NCBI GenBank assembly: GCA_024402505.1
Contig: JAKSTP010000022.1
Coordinates: forward strand, 1-48,208
From: Treponema sp.
GTDB lineage: Bacteria > Spirochaetota > Spirochaetia > Treponematales > Treponemataceae
DNA length: 48,208 nt
Direction: 5' to 3'
Each line of letters starts with the position of its first letter. Positions within the stretch are counted from its first letter, which is position 1. Below the pieces are notes generated by a model. That model saw only the letters and a list, made by a program, of their open reading frames with translations, did no database searches and was not told where the DNA came from. The position numbers and the translations under genes were made by a program. Below, one piece after another: positions 18,048 through 26,611 of the stretch.

Positions 18048-18248
18048 ATGCCTAAAATGAAAACAAAGAAGTCAGCTGCCAAACGTTATTCTTTGACTGG
18101 CACTGGCAAAGTAAAACACAAGAAGATGAACCTTCGTCATATTTTGACAAAACGTTCACCAAAAAGAAAGAGACAGCTCCGCGCTAATGGTTATGTAGCA
18201 GAAGCTGATGCAAAGAAAATCAGAAAGCAGATGCTTCCTTACGGTTAA
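18048..18248 (+). CDS. rpmI: 50S ribosomal protein L35
   Basis: Small basic large-subunit protein, 66 residues, with the family pattern [20 protein letters not shown] and a terminal IRKQMLPYG. It is preceded by AAGGGG and lies 15 nt after infC and 13 nt before rplT, the usual operon order. Confidence 0.97.
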   Translation: MPKMKTKKSAAKRYSLTGTGKVKHKKMNLRHILTKRSPKRKRQLRANGYVAEADAKKIRKQMLPYG

Positions 18249-18261
18249 TGAGGTGTAGAAG

Positions 18262-18621
18262 ATGTCAAGAGCAATAGACGGAACAAAAAGAAAGAATCGC
18301 CGCAATAAGATTACAAAACTTACAAAAGGTTTCCGTGGCGATCGCAAATCAAACTACAAACCAGCCAAAGACGCTTTGGTAAAAGCATTGAACCATGCTT
18401 ATGTTGACCGCCGTGACCGCAAACATGAATTCCGTTCACTGTGGATTGCACGTATCAACGCTGCAGTTCGTGAAGAAGGAATGACATATTCACAGTTCAT
18501 CAACGGTGTAACAAAAGCCGGTATCAAATTGAACCGTAAAGCACTTTCAAACATGGCTATTGAAGACCCAGTTGCTTTCAAAGCTGTAGTTGAAGCTGCT
18601 AAAAAAGCACTGAAGGCATAA
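18262..18621 (+). CDS. rplT: 50S ribosomal protein L20
   Basis: Large-subunit assembly protein that binds 23S rRNA early and, in other bacteria, represses this operon. The 119 residues show the arginine/lysine-rich N-terminal helix ([20 protein letters not shown]) and the conserved core [20 protein letters not shown]. It has a GAGG SD. The ZapB-like gene starts 4 nt after its stop, so that gene is probably read from the same transcript. Confidence 0.97.
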   Translation: MSRAIDGTKRKNRRNKITKLTKGFRGDRKSNYKPAKDALVKALNHAYVDRRDRKHEFRSLWIARINAAVREEGMTYSQFINGVTKAGIKLNRKALSNMAIEDPVAFKAVVEAAKKALKA

Positions 18622-18625
18622 GCTT

Positions 18626-19318
18626 ATGATTTCACTTGAAAATGTTGTCCTTCTGGAACAGAAAGTAGAAAGCGCTGTTGCAAAAATTCAACAGCTGCAA
18701 GCTGAAAACGATGCTCTGCGCAGCAAATGTTCAGAGCTCACAAATGCGTTGTCGGCAAAGTCGGAGCAGCTGGATACTTTCGCATTGGACCAGAACCGCA
18801 TTGAAAGTGGAATCTTAAAGGCACTTGACAGGCTGAATTCAATCGAAAACACTGTATTGAATGCAGCCTCTCAGGCCGCCGCAACACCAGTTGCACCAAA
18901 ACCACAGGCTCCTGTACAGCCTGCCCCTGCCCCACAGGCAGCTCCAGTACAGACACAGGCTTCACCACAGACAGTAACTGCTCAGGTAATTCCTCCAGTT
19001 TCTCCTGTTCCACAGCAGCCGGTACAATCAACTGTTATTGAAACACAGTCTGAACCAATAATCCCAAATGAAATTGAAATTCCTGTAAATCCGGCATCCC
19101 AGCCAGTTCCAGTTAGTCCTGTTACAGAAAACAACAACGCAGCACTGGACATGTTCTTTAATGCAGGTGACGATGAAGAAATTCCTGAAGAACAGGAATC
19201 CGCCTTCGATTTTTTTGATCAGGGTATGGATCAGTCAATGCCACAGACAGAAAGTGACATGGATTTTGGACCATCTGATCCTGAACCAAAAACCAACCCG
19301 GGGTTTGATATTTTCTAA
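18626..19318 (+). CDS. ZapB-like coiled-coil protein with Pro/Gln-rich linker
   Basis: A 230-residue protein of three parts: an N-terminal coiled coil (about residues 1-75, with heptads such as LEQKVESAVAKIQQLQAENDAL), a Pro/Gln/Ala/Val-rich low-complexity linker (about 85-170), and an acidic, Phe/Met-containing tail ending NPGFDIF. The coiled coil resembles the cell-division factor ZapB, and the next gene encodes ZapA with a one-base overlap, which supports a divisome role. The acidic tail with a hydrophobic end could be a docking peptide, for example for FtsZ (inference). No membrane segment is seen. It may be transcribed from the infC promoter. Confidence 0.6.
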   Translation: MISLENVVLLEQKVESAVAKIQQLQAENDALRSKCSELTNALSAKSEQLDTFALDQNRIESGILKALDRLNSIENTVLNAASQAAATPVAPKPQAPVQPAPAPQAAPVQTQASPQTVTAQVIPPVSPVPQQPVQSTVIETQSEPIIPNEIEIPVNPASQPVPVSPVTENNNAALDMFFNAGDDEEIPEEQESAFDFFDQGMDQSMPQTESDMDFGPSDPEPKTNPGFDIF

Positions 19319-19671
19319 TGGGCACACTCAACGTAAATCTTCTTGGAACATCCTTTTCATTCCAGGCTGAAGAAGATTCAGAATATCTGGAAAAAATGCT
19401 CTCCTATTATTCACGGGTTGTTACCAGCATTGAAGAAGCCAAAATCCTTAAAACTCCACTTCAGGTTTCAATTCTTGCAGGACTCATGCTTTGCGATGAA
19501 GTAAAAAAAGCAAAAGATTCCAGCATAAAATCCGAAAAGAAACTTGTTGATTACAAACGTTCTGTAGACAACTCAGCCTATGAACAGGAATCAAATGAAG
19601 TTGAACAGCGCACATTAAGCATGATTGAAAAAATCAGCAAGGTTCTTGATGAAAATAAGGATATGGATTGA
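19318..19671 (+). CDS. zapA: Cell division protein ZapA
   Basis: FtsZ-ring-stabilising protein. The 117 residues begin GTLNVNLLGTSFSFQAEEDSEYLEKMLSYY, the characteristic N-terminal beta-hairpin and helix of ZapA, and continue as a long coiled coil. The ATG shares one base with the stop of the ZapB-like gene (TAATG), so the two proteins are probably made together; in other bacteria ZapA and ZapB bind each other at the Z-ring. The 3' end overlaps the start of the DUF188 gene by 23 nt. Confidence 0.85.
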   Translation: MGTLNVNLLGTSFSFQAEEDSEYLEKMLSYYSRVVTSIEEAKILKTPLQVSILAGLMLCDEVKKAKDSSIKSEKKLVDYKRSVDNSAYEQESNEVEQRTLSMIEKISKVLDENKDMD

Positions 19672-20116
19672 CGCAGACTCCTGCCCTGTTTTAGTCCGGG
19701 ATCACACATTAAAATACGCAAAAAATCGAAACATTCCCGTAATCTTTGTAGCCAATAAAGAAATAAAAAGCGAAACCGGCATTGATTTTGAAATGATTAT
19801 TGTTTCCAGCGAAAAAGATGCAGCAGATAATTACATCTGTGAAAATGCAGAAAAAAGCGACCTTGTTATTACAAGAGATTTTTTATTTGCCGAAAAACTT
19901 GTGGAGAAAGAAATCACCTGCATAAACGACAGAGGAACAAAATTTACAAAAGATAATATCCGTGAACTGGTTTCTGAAAGGGATTTTAATCTTTCACTTG
20001 CACAAATGGGACTCAACAAACACAAAAGTGCCGGCTACTCACCAAAACACTTCAAAAAATTCTGCGACTGTTTTGACAGAGAAATGCAGGAAATTATCTG
20101 GCTTTACAGACCTTAA
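19649..20116 (+). CDS. UPF0178/DUF188 protein (YaiI/YqxD family)
   Basis: A PIN-like fold protein of unknown function, 155 residues. The family markers are present: IWIDADSCPV at the N-terminus, DAADNYI and LVITRDFLFAEKLVEK in the middle, and the RGTKFTKDNI and GYSPKHFKKFCDCFDRE segments. The acidic residues resemble those of PIN-type nucleases, but activity is unproven for the family. The start is the ATG at 19649 with AAGG upstream, inside zapA; an in-frame TTG at 19625 is less likely. It converges on the GAF/HD gene with two bases between the stop codons. Confidence 0.9.
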   Translation: MKIRIWIDADSCPVLVRDHTLKYAKNRNIPVIFVANKEIKSETGIDFEMIIVSSEKDAADNYICENAEKSDLVITRDFLFAEKLVEKEITCINDRGTKFTKDNIRELVSERDFNLSLAQMGLNKHKSAGYSPKHFKKFCDCFDREMQEIIWLYRP

Positions 20117-20118
20117 GT

Positions 20119-21354
20119 TTATTCACCGGCTTCATCAGGGAAAGCCATGAGAATAGAACAGATGCGGTCTCGAACCTGCATGAAAGCAAGAACAACTTCC
20201 GGATCAAACTGAAAACCTGCCCCATTCTGAATTTCAAGGAAGGAATCATCAATAGACCAGGATTCTTTATAGCAGCGTTTGTGACTTAAGGCATCAAAAA
20301 CATCGGCAACAGCAACAATTCGTGCTGCAAGAGGAATTTCTTCGCCGGAAATGTGTTCTGTAAGTCCAACCTGGCCACCAATGCAGAAACTGCGGAAATC
20401 AATATTTCCAGGATAACCAACATCGGCACCATCCCAGCGGTCATGATGATGAAGAGCAACATCCTGACTCATCTGATCAAGGGAACTTTCAGGCGGATCA
20501 AAAAGTTGGGCCCCAATACAGGTGTGTCCTTTCATAATATTACGTTCTTCATCTGTAAAACGAGGAAAAGCCTTTTTAAGAATAACATCGGAAATACCAA
20601 CTTTTCCAACATCGTGGAATTTTGCGGCAATCTTCAGTGTATCTCGGAAACGATGCTGTTCTGCTTCGTTGATATTGTGATTAAAAGCCCAGCGGTCGTA
20701 AATTTCAAGTGAGAAGTTTGAAACACGTTCAACATGTGGGTAAGTTTCTTTTGGATCACGGAATTCGGCCATTTTAAGCATACGTTTTACCATATTGCTG
20801 GTAAGATAAGCATGCTGCAAAGCCTGAACCGCAGCAGTAGCAAAGTGAGAAATAAGAAGCTCTGCGTTTTCATTAAATTCAATAAGATTTCCATCTTCAT
20901 CCATGGCATTGATAATCTGAAGAACACCAAGAAGAGTTCCATTGGCCATAATAAGTGGATAAGTATAGATGGATTTTGTACGGTAGTTTGTAGTGCGGTC
21001 TGTATTTTTGTTGAATTTGAAAGGCATTTCTTCCGAAATCTGATATGCATCCGGAATATTAAGAGGTTTTCTTGTAAGTGCTACATAGCCTGAAATAGAG
21101 TTTTCGTTGATTGGGAAAGAAAAGAAGGTGTATGGAAGTTTATCACCGGCATTAAGTTCACGAAGGTGTGTATCATTCTGAGCATATTTGATTTTAAGAT
21201 TATTACCATCAGATACATAAATGGAACCTGCATCAGCATTAACGATTTTTTTTGTTTCCGTAAGAATGCGTTCCAAAAGAACGTCAACGTCCTGAATTTC
21301 ACCAAGCTGGCGTTCAAGATCAATAATGTGCTGGAGCTGTTCGTTTTCTTCCAT
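20119..21354 (-). CDS. GAF and HD-GYP-type phosphodiesterase, copy 1
   Basis: Signalling protein of 411 residues with an N-terminal coiled segment, a GAF sensor domain (about residues 25-170) and a C-terminal HD-GYP-type domain. The metal motif is in KFHDVGKVGISD, and the HD-GYP loop reads HHHDRWDG, three residues, then GYPG; the classical form is HHExxDGxGYP, so the loop is slightly longer. HD-GYP enzymes normally split cyclic di-GMP; the GAF ligand is unknown. The start at the ATG at 21354 has GAGGT 7 nt upstream. It is a clear paralogue of the adjacent gene upstream and probably co-transcribed with it (80-nt gap). Confidence 0.85.
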   Translation of the reverse strand: MEENEQLQHIIDLERQLGEIQDVDVLLERILTETKKIVNADAGSIYVSDGNNLKIKYAQNDTHLRELNAGDKLPYTFFSFPINENSISGYVALTRKPLNIPDAYQISEEMPFKFNKNTDRTTNYRTKSIYTYPLIMANGTLLGVLQIINAMDEDGNLIEFNENAELLISHFATAAVQALQHAYLTSNMVKRMLKMAEFRDPKETYPHVERVSNFSLEIYDRWAFNHNINEAEQHRFRDTLKIAAKFHDVGKVGISDVILKKAFPRFTDEERNIMKGHTCIGAQLFDPPESSLDQMSQDVALHHHDRWDGADVGYPGNIDFRSFCIGGQVGLTEHISGEEIPLAARIVAVADVFDALSHKRCYKESWSIDDSFLEIQNGAGFQFDPEVVLAFMQVRDRICSILMAFPDEAGE

Positions 21355-21434
21355 AACAAATACCTCGTAAAACATTTTAACAAAAGAATGAGAAAAATCA
21401 ATGATTTTTGAGGTTATTTATAGTAGAAAACTCT

Positions 21435-22661
21435 TTAATCTTTAAGGTCTTCGTAGATAGCGGTAATACGTTCCCTGATTTCAAGAAAGGCTTGTACGAT
21501 TTCAGGATCGAACTGTTTGCCGGCACAATTTTCAATTTCTTCAAAAGCCTGATCGATTGTCCAGGCTTCTTTGTAACATCGCTGGCTTGATAGTGCATCA
21601 AAAACATCGGCTACGGCAACAATTCTTGCTTCAAGAGGAATTTCTGTACCGGAAAGTGGTTCTGCAGGAGGAATTGGATCACCTGTAACGTATTTTGAAA
21701 TATCAACCTTTCCAGGATATCCCTGCTCTCCACCATCCCAGCGGTCGTGGTGATGAAGGTTGATGTTGAAACTCAGTTCATCCATATAGCTTTTATCAGG
21801 ATTGAAAAGCTGGGCTCCCATACAGGTATGTGCTTTCATTACATTTCGCTCGTGTTCATCAAAGCGACCTGGCTTTTTAAGGATAAGATCGGAGATACCA
21901 ACTTTTCCAATATCATGGAAGCGGGCTGCAATGGCAAGATTACTTCGGAACTCGTGAGTATCTTCAAGGGCAATGGAATGATTGAAGGCCCATCGGTCAA
22001 AAATTTCAAGAGAGTAAGTAGAAACACGCTTTACATGTCCGCCGGTTTCTTTTGGATCTCGGAGGGCAGCCATATCATTCATACGATTAACCATATCCTG
22101 GGTAAGGTAGGCGTTTTTCAAAAGATTAACTACGCTGTTGGCAAAGTGTGTAATATAAAGCTCATCCTGCTTTGTAAAAGGAACCGAAGCACCATTTTCA
22201 TCTTTTTTATTGATAATCTGCAGAACACCAAAAAGTTCTTTATCAGACCGAAGAGGAAGAACATACATTGATGTTGTACGGTAGTTGGCAAGAAAATCAG
22301 GATTAGGATTAAACTTAAAAGGAAGTTCCGGGTCAAGCTGATAACAGTCTTCGATATTAAGAATCTTAAAGGTCTGTGCAACATAACCCGCAATGGAAGT
22401 TTCACTTATAGGGAACGAAAAAGAGGTGTAAGGCAGCTTCATACCAGGTTCAAGAAGTTTCTGACGTGTGTCATTCTGTCCGAACTTGATATGAAGGCTT
22501 TTTCCATCAGAAGTAACTTCATAAATGGAGCCGGCATCAGCATTTACAATTTTTCTGGTCTCTGTAAGAATGCGTTCCAGAAGAACGTCAACATCCTTAA
22601 TTTCTGCCAGTTCGTTTTCGATTTCAATAATCTCTTCCAGTTTTGTATCTGCTTTTGCCAT
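21435..22661 (-). CDS. GAF and HD-GYP-type phosphodiesterase, copy 2
   Basis: The upstream paralogue of the tandem pair, 408 residues and collinear with its neighbour from the N-terminal LLERILTETRKIVNADAGSI to the C-terminus. GAF domain first, then HD-GYP with RFHDIGKVGISD and HHHDRWDGGEQGYPG. It differs from copy 1 by an insertion near DPIPPAEPLSGTEIPLEAR and by divergence in the GAF ligand-binding region, consistent with a different signal input. It has a GGAG SD before the ATG. It starts 35 nt after the aconitase-like gene, so all three minus-strand genes may be one transcript. Confidence 0.85.
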   Translation of the reverse strand: MAKADTKLEEIIEIENELAEIKDVDVLLERILTETRKIVNADAGSIYEVTSDGKSLHIKFGQNDTRQKLLEPGMKLPYTSFSFPISETSIAGYVAQTFKILNIEDCYQLDPELPFKFNPNPDFLANYRTTSMYVLPLRSDKELFGVLQIINKKDENGASVPFTKQDELYITHFANSVVNLLKNAYLTQDMVNRMNDMAALRDPKETGGHVKRVSTYSLEIFDRWAFNHSIALEDTHEFRSNLAIAARFHDIGKVGISDLILKKPGRFDEHERNVMKAHTCMGAQLFNPDKSYMDELSFNINLHHHDRWDGGEQGYPGKVDISKYVTGDPIPPAEPLSGTEIPLEARIVAVADVFDALSSQRCYKEAWTIDQAFEEIENCAGKQFDPEIVQAFLEIRERITAIYEDLKD

Positions 22662-22696
22662 TTTTTTACTCCAACTTATTTATCTGAAAAATCGGA

Positions 22697-24919
22697 TTAA
22701 CCGCGGTAAAAGTTAATAAGACATCCGGACAAAATAATCTTTCTTTCGTCGTCTGTCATATCTCCTGTTGTAAGTTCAAATTCTGTTACTTTTCCTTCCG
22801 GTGTTACAGCATAAGCTTTGTAAGAATCTGCTTTTTCGGCAACCTGTTTTTTAACGTTTGGAATGTAAACGTAATCATCATTTGCGAAAGGAAGGTTTTT
22901 ACTTGCTTCCAGATCTCCTGTTTTGTAAAGGAATGGAAGCATACCCCAGTTCATAAGATTTGAACGGTAGCGTTTTGTAGCATATTCACAGGCGATGTTT
23001 GCAGAAGCACCAAGAACGCGCTGACATGAAGCAGCCTGTTCACGGGCAGATCCGTCACCTGGTTTTGTAGCGTAGATTGTAGATCCAAGCTGAACATCGG
23101 AAACTGAAACACCAAGAGCCTTACAAACTTTTTCCACTTCGGCCTTTACACATGGGTCTCCATCGCGAACGGCTTTTGCACGTCCAACGTAAGCAGGATC
23201 TTTTCGGCTGAGTGTAAATTCTGCAAGTCCCAGTGGGTTTGAACGGTAGCTTGATGTTTCACCTGAAGGAATAAGCTCATCTGTTGTTGTAACAGGATCG
23301 TGAATTTCTGAAACAACTTTAACAAGGAGATTGTCTCCCAAAGCTTCCATTTTTGGCCAGTCTTTAATATTTGGACCAAACTGGATTTCAACCTCAGGTT
23401 TAGCAACGCCTTTTGAATCGTAAACACGGTTTTCGTAAATTGATTTGTCGAATACGTATGGTTTCTTTGAGTAATCTTCGTCGTATTTTGTTGCTGCTGT
23501 AAGGAAGCCTTTGTTTGCGGCAGTTGCGGCAATTGAACGGGCATCCATAAGGGCAACAGAAGAAAGCTGTCCACTCTGGATTTTTGAACCTTCGCGGTTA
23601 GGGAAGTTTCGTGTTGAGTGACGGATTGAGAATGCACCGTTTGCAGGTGTATCACCGGCTCCAAAACATGGTCCACAGAAGGCTGTTTTTACGATGGCAC
23701 CGGCCTTAAGAAGTTCAACTGCAGCACCGTTTTTCATGATTTCCATGTAGATTGGTGTAGAGGCTGGGTAAACGCTCAAAGTGAACTTGTCGTTTCCTGT
23801 ATTTGCATTTTTAAGGATATCAGCTGCGGCACAAATATTTTCGTAAGAACCACCGGCACATCCGGCAATGATTCCCTGATCACAGTAAAGTTTTCCGTCG
23901 ATTACTTTGTTTTTAAGGCTAAAGTCTACTTTGTCACCGAAAGAAACTTTTGCTCGTTTTTCACAAGCTTCAATTACATCCATAAGGTTGCCGTTTACTT
24001 CGTCGATTGTATAAGCACAGCTTGGATGGAATGGCATGGCGATCATTGGGCGGATTTCTGAAAGATCAATTTCGATAACGCCGTCATAGTAAGCAGTACC
24101 ACAAGGTTTAATTTCTTTATAAGCAGCTGCACGTCCGTGATTTGCATAGAATTCTTCGATTTTTGAGTCGGTTTCCCAGATAGAAGAAAGACATGTTGTT
24201 TCTGTAGTCATTACATCAACGCCGATACGGAAATCAGCAGAAAGATTTTTGATTCCAGGTCCTACAAATTCCATTACCTTGTTTTTAACGTAACCGTTAT
24301 CAAATACAGCTTTAATAATGGCAAGGGCAACGTCCTGAGGACCAACACCGAATACTGGAGTTCCAGTCATGTAAACTGCAACAACGCCCGGCATATTTAC
24401 ATCGTAAGTTTTGCCCAAAAGCTGTTTTGCAAGTTCTCCACCACCTTCACCAATGGCCATTGTACCAAGGGCGCCGTAACGTGTGTGGCTGTCTGATCCA
24501 AGAATCATTTTTCCACATTCAGCAAGCATTTCACGGGCAAACTGATGGATAACAGCCTGATGTGGAGGAACGTATATTCCGCCGTATTTCTGTGCACATG
24601 TAAGACCGAACATATGGTCATCATCGTTGATTGTTCCGCCTACAGCACAAAGAGAGTTATGACAGTTTGTAAGAGCATATGGAATAGGAAATTTTTCAAG
24701 TCCTGAAGCACGAGCTGTCTGAATGATACCTACGTAAGTAATATCATGGGATGTGATTTTATCAAACTTGATTTTAAGAGCTTTTTCGTCGCCAGAAGTA
24801 TTGTGGCTGTGCATAATATTCCAAGCCATTGTGTTTTTGCGGGCTTCTGCTTCCGAAATGTTTGATTTTTCAACTAATTTGCCGTTTTCTAAATAGGCGC
24901 CAGTGTTCCAGAGTTTCAT
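22697..24919 (-). CDS. Aconitase-superfamily hydratase (YbhJ-like)
   Basis: Member of the aconitase family with Fe-S cluster and swivelling C-terminal domain, 740 residues. The cluster cysteines are kept: Cys354 (IAGCAGGSYEN, where aconitases have GSCTNS) and Cys415/Cys418 (FCGPCFGAGDTPANG). GSDSHT (141-146), a substrate-binding motif, is present. The change of TNS to AGG beside the first cysteine, and the overall similarity to E. coli YbhJ, argue against plain citrate/isocitrate aconitase; the substrate is unknown. Treponemes generally lack a full citrate cycle, which makes the gene's role open. The ATG has GAGG 6 nt upstream. It is divergent from the M28 peptidase gene. Confidence 0.82.
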   Translation of the reverse strand: MKLWNTGAYLENGKLVEKSNISEAEARKNTMAWNIMHSHNTSGDEKALKIKFDKITSHDITYVGIIQTARASGLEKFPIPYALTNCHNSLCAVGGTINDDDHMFGLTCAQKYGGIYVPPHQAVIHQFAREMLAECGKMILGSDSHTRYGALGTMAIGEGGGELAKQLLGKTYDVNMPGVVAVYMTGTPVFGVGPQDVALAIIKAVFDNGYVKNKVMEFVGPGIKNLSADFRIGVDVMTTETTCLSSIWETDSKIEEFYANHGRAAAYKEIKPCGTAYYDGVIEIDLSEIRPMIAMPFHPSCAYTIDEVNGNLMDVIEACEKRAKVSFGDKVDFSLKNKVIDGKLYCDQGIIAGCAGGSYENICAAADILKNANTGNDKFTLSVYPASTPIYMEIMKNGAAVELLKAGAIVKTAFCGPCFGAGDTPANGAFSIRHSTRNFPNREGSKIQSGQLSSVALMDARSIAATAANKGFLTAATKYDEDYSKKPYVFDKSIYENRVYDSKGVAKPEVEIQFGPNIKDWPKMEALGDNLLVKVVSEIHDPVTTTDELIPSGETSSYRSNPLGLAEFTLSRKDPAYVGRAKAVRDGDPCVKAEVEKVCKALGVSVSDVQLGSTIYATKPGDGSAREQAASCQRVLGASANIACEYATKRYRSNLMNWGMLPFLYKTGDLEASKNLPFANDDYVYIPNVKKQVAEKADSYKAYAVTPEGKVTEFELTTGDMTDDERKIILSGCLINFYRG

Positions 24920-24946
24920 AAATAACCTCTTATATTATAGAAGATT

Positions 24947-24958
24947 GTATAATTATAC
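24947..24958. promoter_or_regulatory. Palindromic bidirectional -10 element
   Basis: The perfect 12-bp palindrome GTATAATTATAC contains TATAAT on both strands (plus 24948-24953, minus 24957-24952), midway between the divergent aconitase-like and peptidase genes. Another minus-strand TATAAT lies at 24939-24934. No good -35 is visible on either side, so activity in either direction is uncertain. Confidence 0.4.
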
Positions 24959-24974
24959 AGAAAAACGTGATAAA

Positions 24975-25781
24975 ATGGAAGAAATGCTGCATATTGATGA
25001 AAAATTCCAACAATTCATAGAAAAAGATGCCGATAGAAAAGCTTTCATTCAGAACTATCTTGGTGAAGGCGGACTTTCATGTCCTGTGCTGCGGCTGGAG
25101 GACAGGGATCATCTTTATGTGAATTTTCCTAAAAATCAGTACAATCCTATGTTCCGCATAAAAACTGTCATTGCCCATTACGACCGTGTGGATGGAAGCC
25201 CTGGGGCAAATGACAACAGTGCGGCAGTTTATTTTTTAATGCAGTGGGCTCTTCACCTTTCAAAAATTCAGGGATTTCACAATGTAAGATTAATATTTAC
25301 AGACGGAGAGGAAGATTCTGGCGGCGTAAAAAATCAGGGCGCATTCAGGCTGGCAGAAACTTTTAAAAAATTAAATCTTTCAAATGACGATGTTTTTGTT
25401 TTTGATGCCTGCGGACGGGGAAACATTCCGATTGTTTCCCAGATGAACTTCACTTCCCTCACCCCGGATTCTTTCATCAAAAAATACAATGACCTGGAAA
25501 AACGTACCAGAGCCATGATTACCGGTGCCTGCAAAAAAGGACTTTGCCTTCCAACGGCCTACAGCGACAATGCCAGTTTTATTGCCTGCGGAATACCGGC
25601 CGTTACCATCACTCTGCTGCCGGAAGAAGAGGCCCTTGGTCTTATGAAAGGTGATACTCCAAAAACCTGGAAACTATTTCATACTGCGGAGGATTCAAAA
25701 GAAAGTCTTACAAAAAATGCCGCAGAAACAATGGAAGCTGTTCTTACGGCACTGGAAAAAATGATTGTAACTGCAGACTAA
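24975..25781 (+). CDS. M28-family zinc peptidase (cytoplasmic)
   Basis: Predicted co-catalytic zinc aminopeptidase-like enzyme of 268 residues without a signal peptide. The M28 metal set can be assigned: His68 (AHYD), bridging Asp80 (GANDNS), Glu112 as base and Glu113 as ligand (TDGEEDSGG), Asp144 (FDACGRG), and a C-terminal His in LFHTAEDS. It is shorter than secreted M28 peptidases, lacking accessory domains. The start is uncertain: ATG at 24975 was chosen, but ATG at 24984 is nearly as good and neither has a strong SD. It converges on the transporter gene with 12 nt between stops. Confidence 0.8.
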   Translation: MEEMLHIDEKFQQFIEKDADRKAFIQNYLGEGGLSCPVLRLEDRDHLYVNFPKNQYNPMFRIKTVIAHYDRVDGSPGANDNSAAVYFLMQWALHLSKIQGFHNVRLIFTDGEEDSGGVKNQGAFRLAETFKKLNLSNDDVFVFDACGRGNIPIVSQMNFTSLTPDSFIKKYNDLEKRTRAMITGACKKGLCLPTAYSDNASFIACGIPAVTITLLPEEEALGLMKGDTPKTWKLFHTAEDSKESLTKNAAETMEAVLTALEKMIVTAD

Positions 25782-25793
25782 AAAATCTGTCTA

Positions 25794-26492
25794 TTAATCT
25801 TCATCTGGAACTTTAATCTTTCTTGCAAGATATACAAAAGGTGTATCAAGAAGACTTGTAAAGATATAGATTACGTAACAGGAAAGAGTGATGCTTATAA
25901 GTGTTGGGAATTCATAGGTACCAAAGAAGGCCCCGAAATTAAATACAAAAATGTTTACGGCCTGAGAAATAAGGGTTGATCCATTGTTGCGTAACCAGAG
26001 GAAACGGTTTTTATCGCCATATTTTTTTTCAGTTTTTTCCCACCAGAAGTGATAAAGCTTTACATCAACAAGTTCACTTACTGCATAACCTAAAAGACTT
26101 GCCAAAAGGATACGGGGAGTACTTGCAAAAAGCCCTGAAATCAGAGGATGAGCCCAGTCGTTTTCTGAAGGCACATAGAACTGCCAGATATTCGAGAAAA
26201 TGATGAAGGAAATGGTAGTAAAGATTCCAATCCACACACCTTTTTGAGCATCTTTTTTGCCAAAACGTTCTGAAAGAATATCAGTGGCAAGAAAACTTGA
26301 TGCAAAAAGCGTGTTTCCCAATGTCTGTTCCATGCCGAATGCGTTTACAAGAACTGTAACTTCAACATTGGCAAGAATAGCACAGATTCCAATCCAGGCA
26401 AAAAGACCGGATTTTCCAAAACATTTCAGCACACAAAGGTTTGCGCCGAAAGACAACAATAGCGAAATTACGAGTAAAATTTCGTTTCTCAC
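25794..26492 (-). CDS. Queuosine precursor transporter (QPTR/YhhQ, DUF165)
   Basis: Integral membrane protein of 232 residues with about six helices, expected to import the queuosine precursors preQ0/preQ1 or queuine-type bases for tRNA modification. Family marks are NVEVTVLVNAFGMEQTLGNTLFASSFLATDILSERFGKKDAQKGVWIG and the later LRNNGSTLISQAVNIFVFNFGAFFGTY. The start is a GTG at 26492 with AGAGG 6 nt upstream; there is no ATG nearby. It is driven by a consensus promoter more than 110 nt upstream, leaving a long leader. The queuosine biosynthesis genes are not in this window. Confidence 0.9.
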   Translation of the reverse strand: MRNEILLVISLLLSFGANLCVLKCFGKSGLFAWIGICAILANVEVTVLVNAFGMEQTLGNTLFASSFLATDILSERFGKKDAQKGVWIGIFTTISFIIFSNIWQFYVPSENDWAHPLISGLFASTPRILLASLLGYAVSELVDVKLYHFWWEKTEKKYGDKNRFLWLRNNGSTLISQAVNIFVFNFGAFFGTYEFPTLISITLSCYVIYIFTSLLDTPFVYLARKIKVPDED

Positions 26493-26606
26493 AAGACACC
26501 TCTTGCGAAGTCAACGTAGATTTGAACGTAAAAAAAACAGATTTGTAATGTTGAGTTGACCTGGTTTTGTTTTACGACAGGAAGGACTTCGAACTGTCAA
26601 ATAGTT
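26493..26606 (-). promoter_or_regulatory. Structured leader of the QPTR gene
   Basis: About 115 nt separate the predicted transcription start from the GTG. On this strand a GACAG/CTGTC stem (26597-26579 region) encloses a 13-nt loop and is followed by an A-rich stretch, GTAAAACAAAACC. Further down, GTCAAC and GTTGAC repeats could form a second stem. Transporters of this family often sit behind preQ1 riboswitches, but the pseudoknot expected for preQ1-I was not found by eye, so this is only a candidate regulatory leader. Confidence 0.3.
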
Positions 26607-26611
26607 GGTTT

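Noticed and set aside
26493..26606. Firm preQ1-I riboswitch call
   Set aside because: Stem, loop and A-rich tail are present, but the loop-tail pseudoknot complement could not be found, so it is reported only as a candidate leader.
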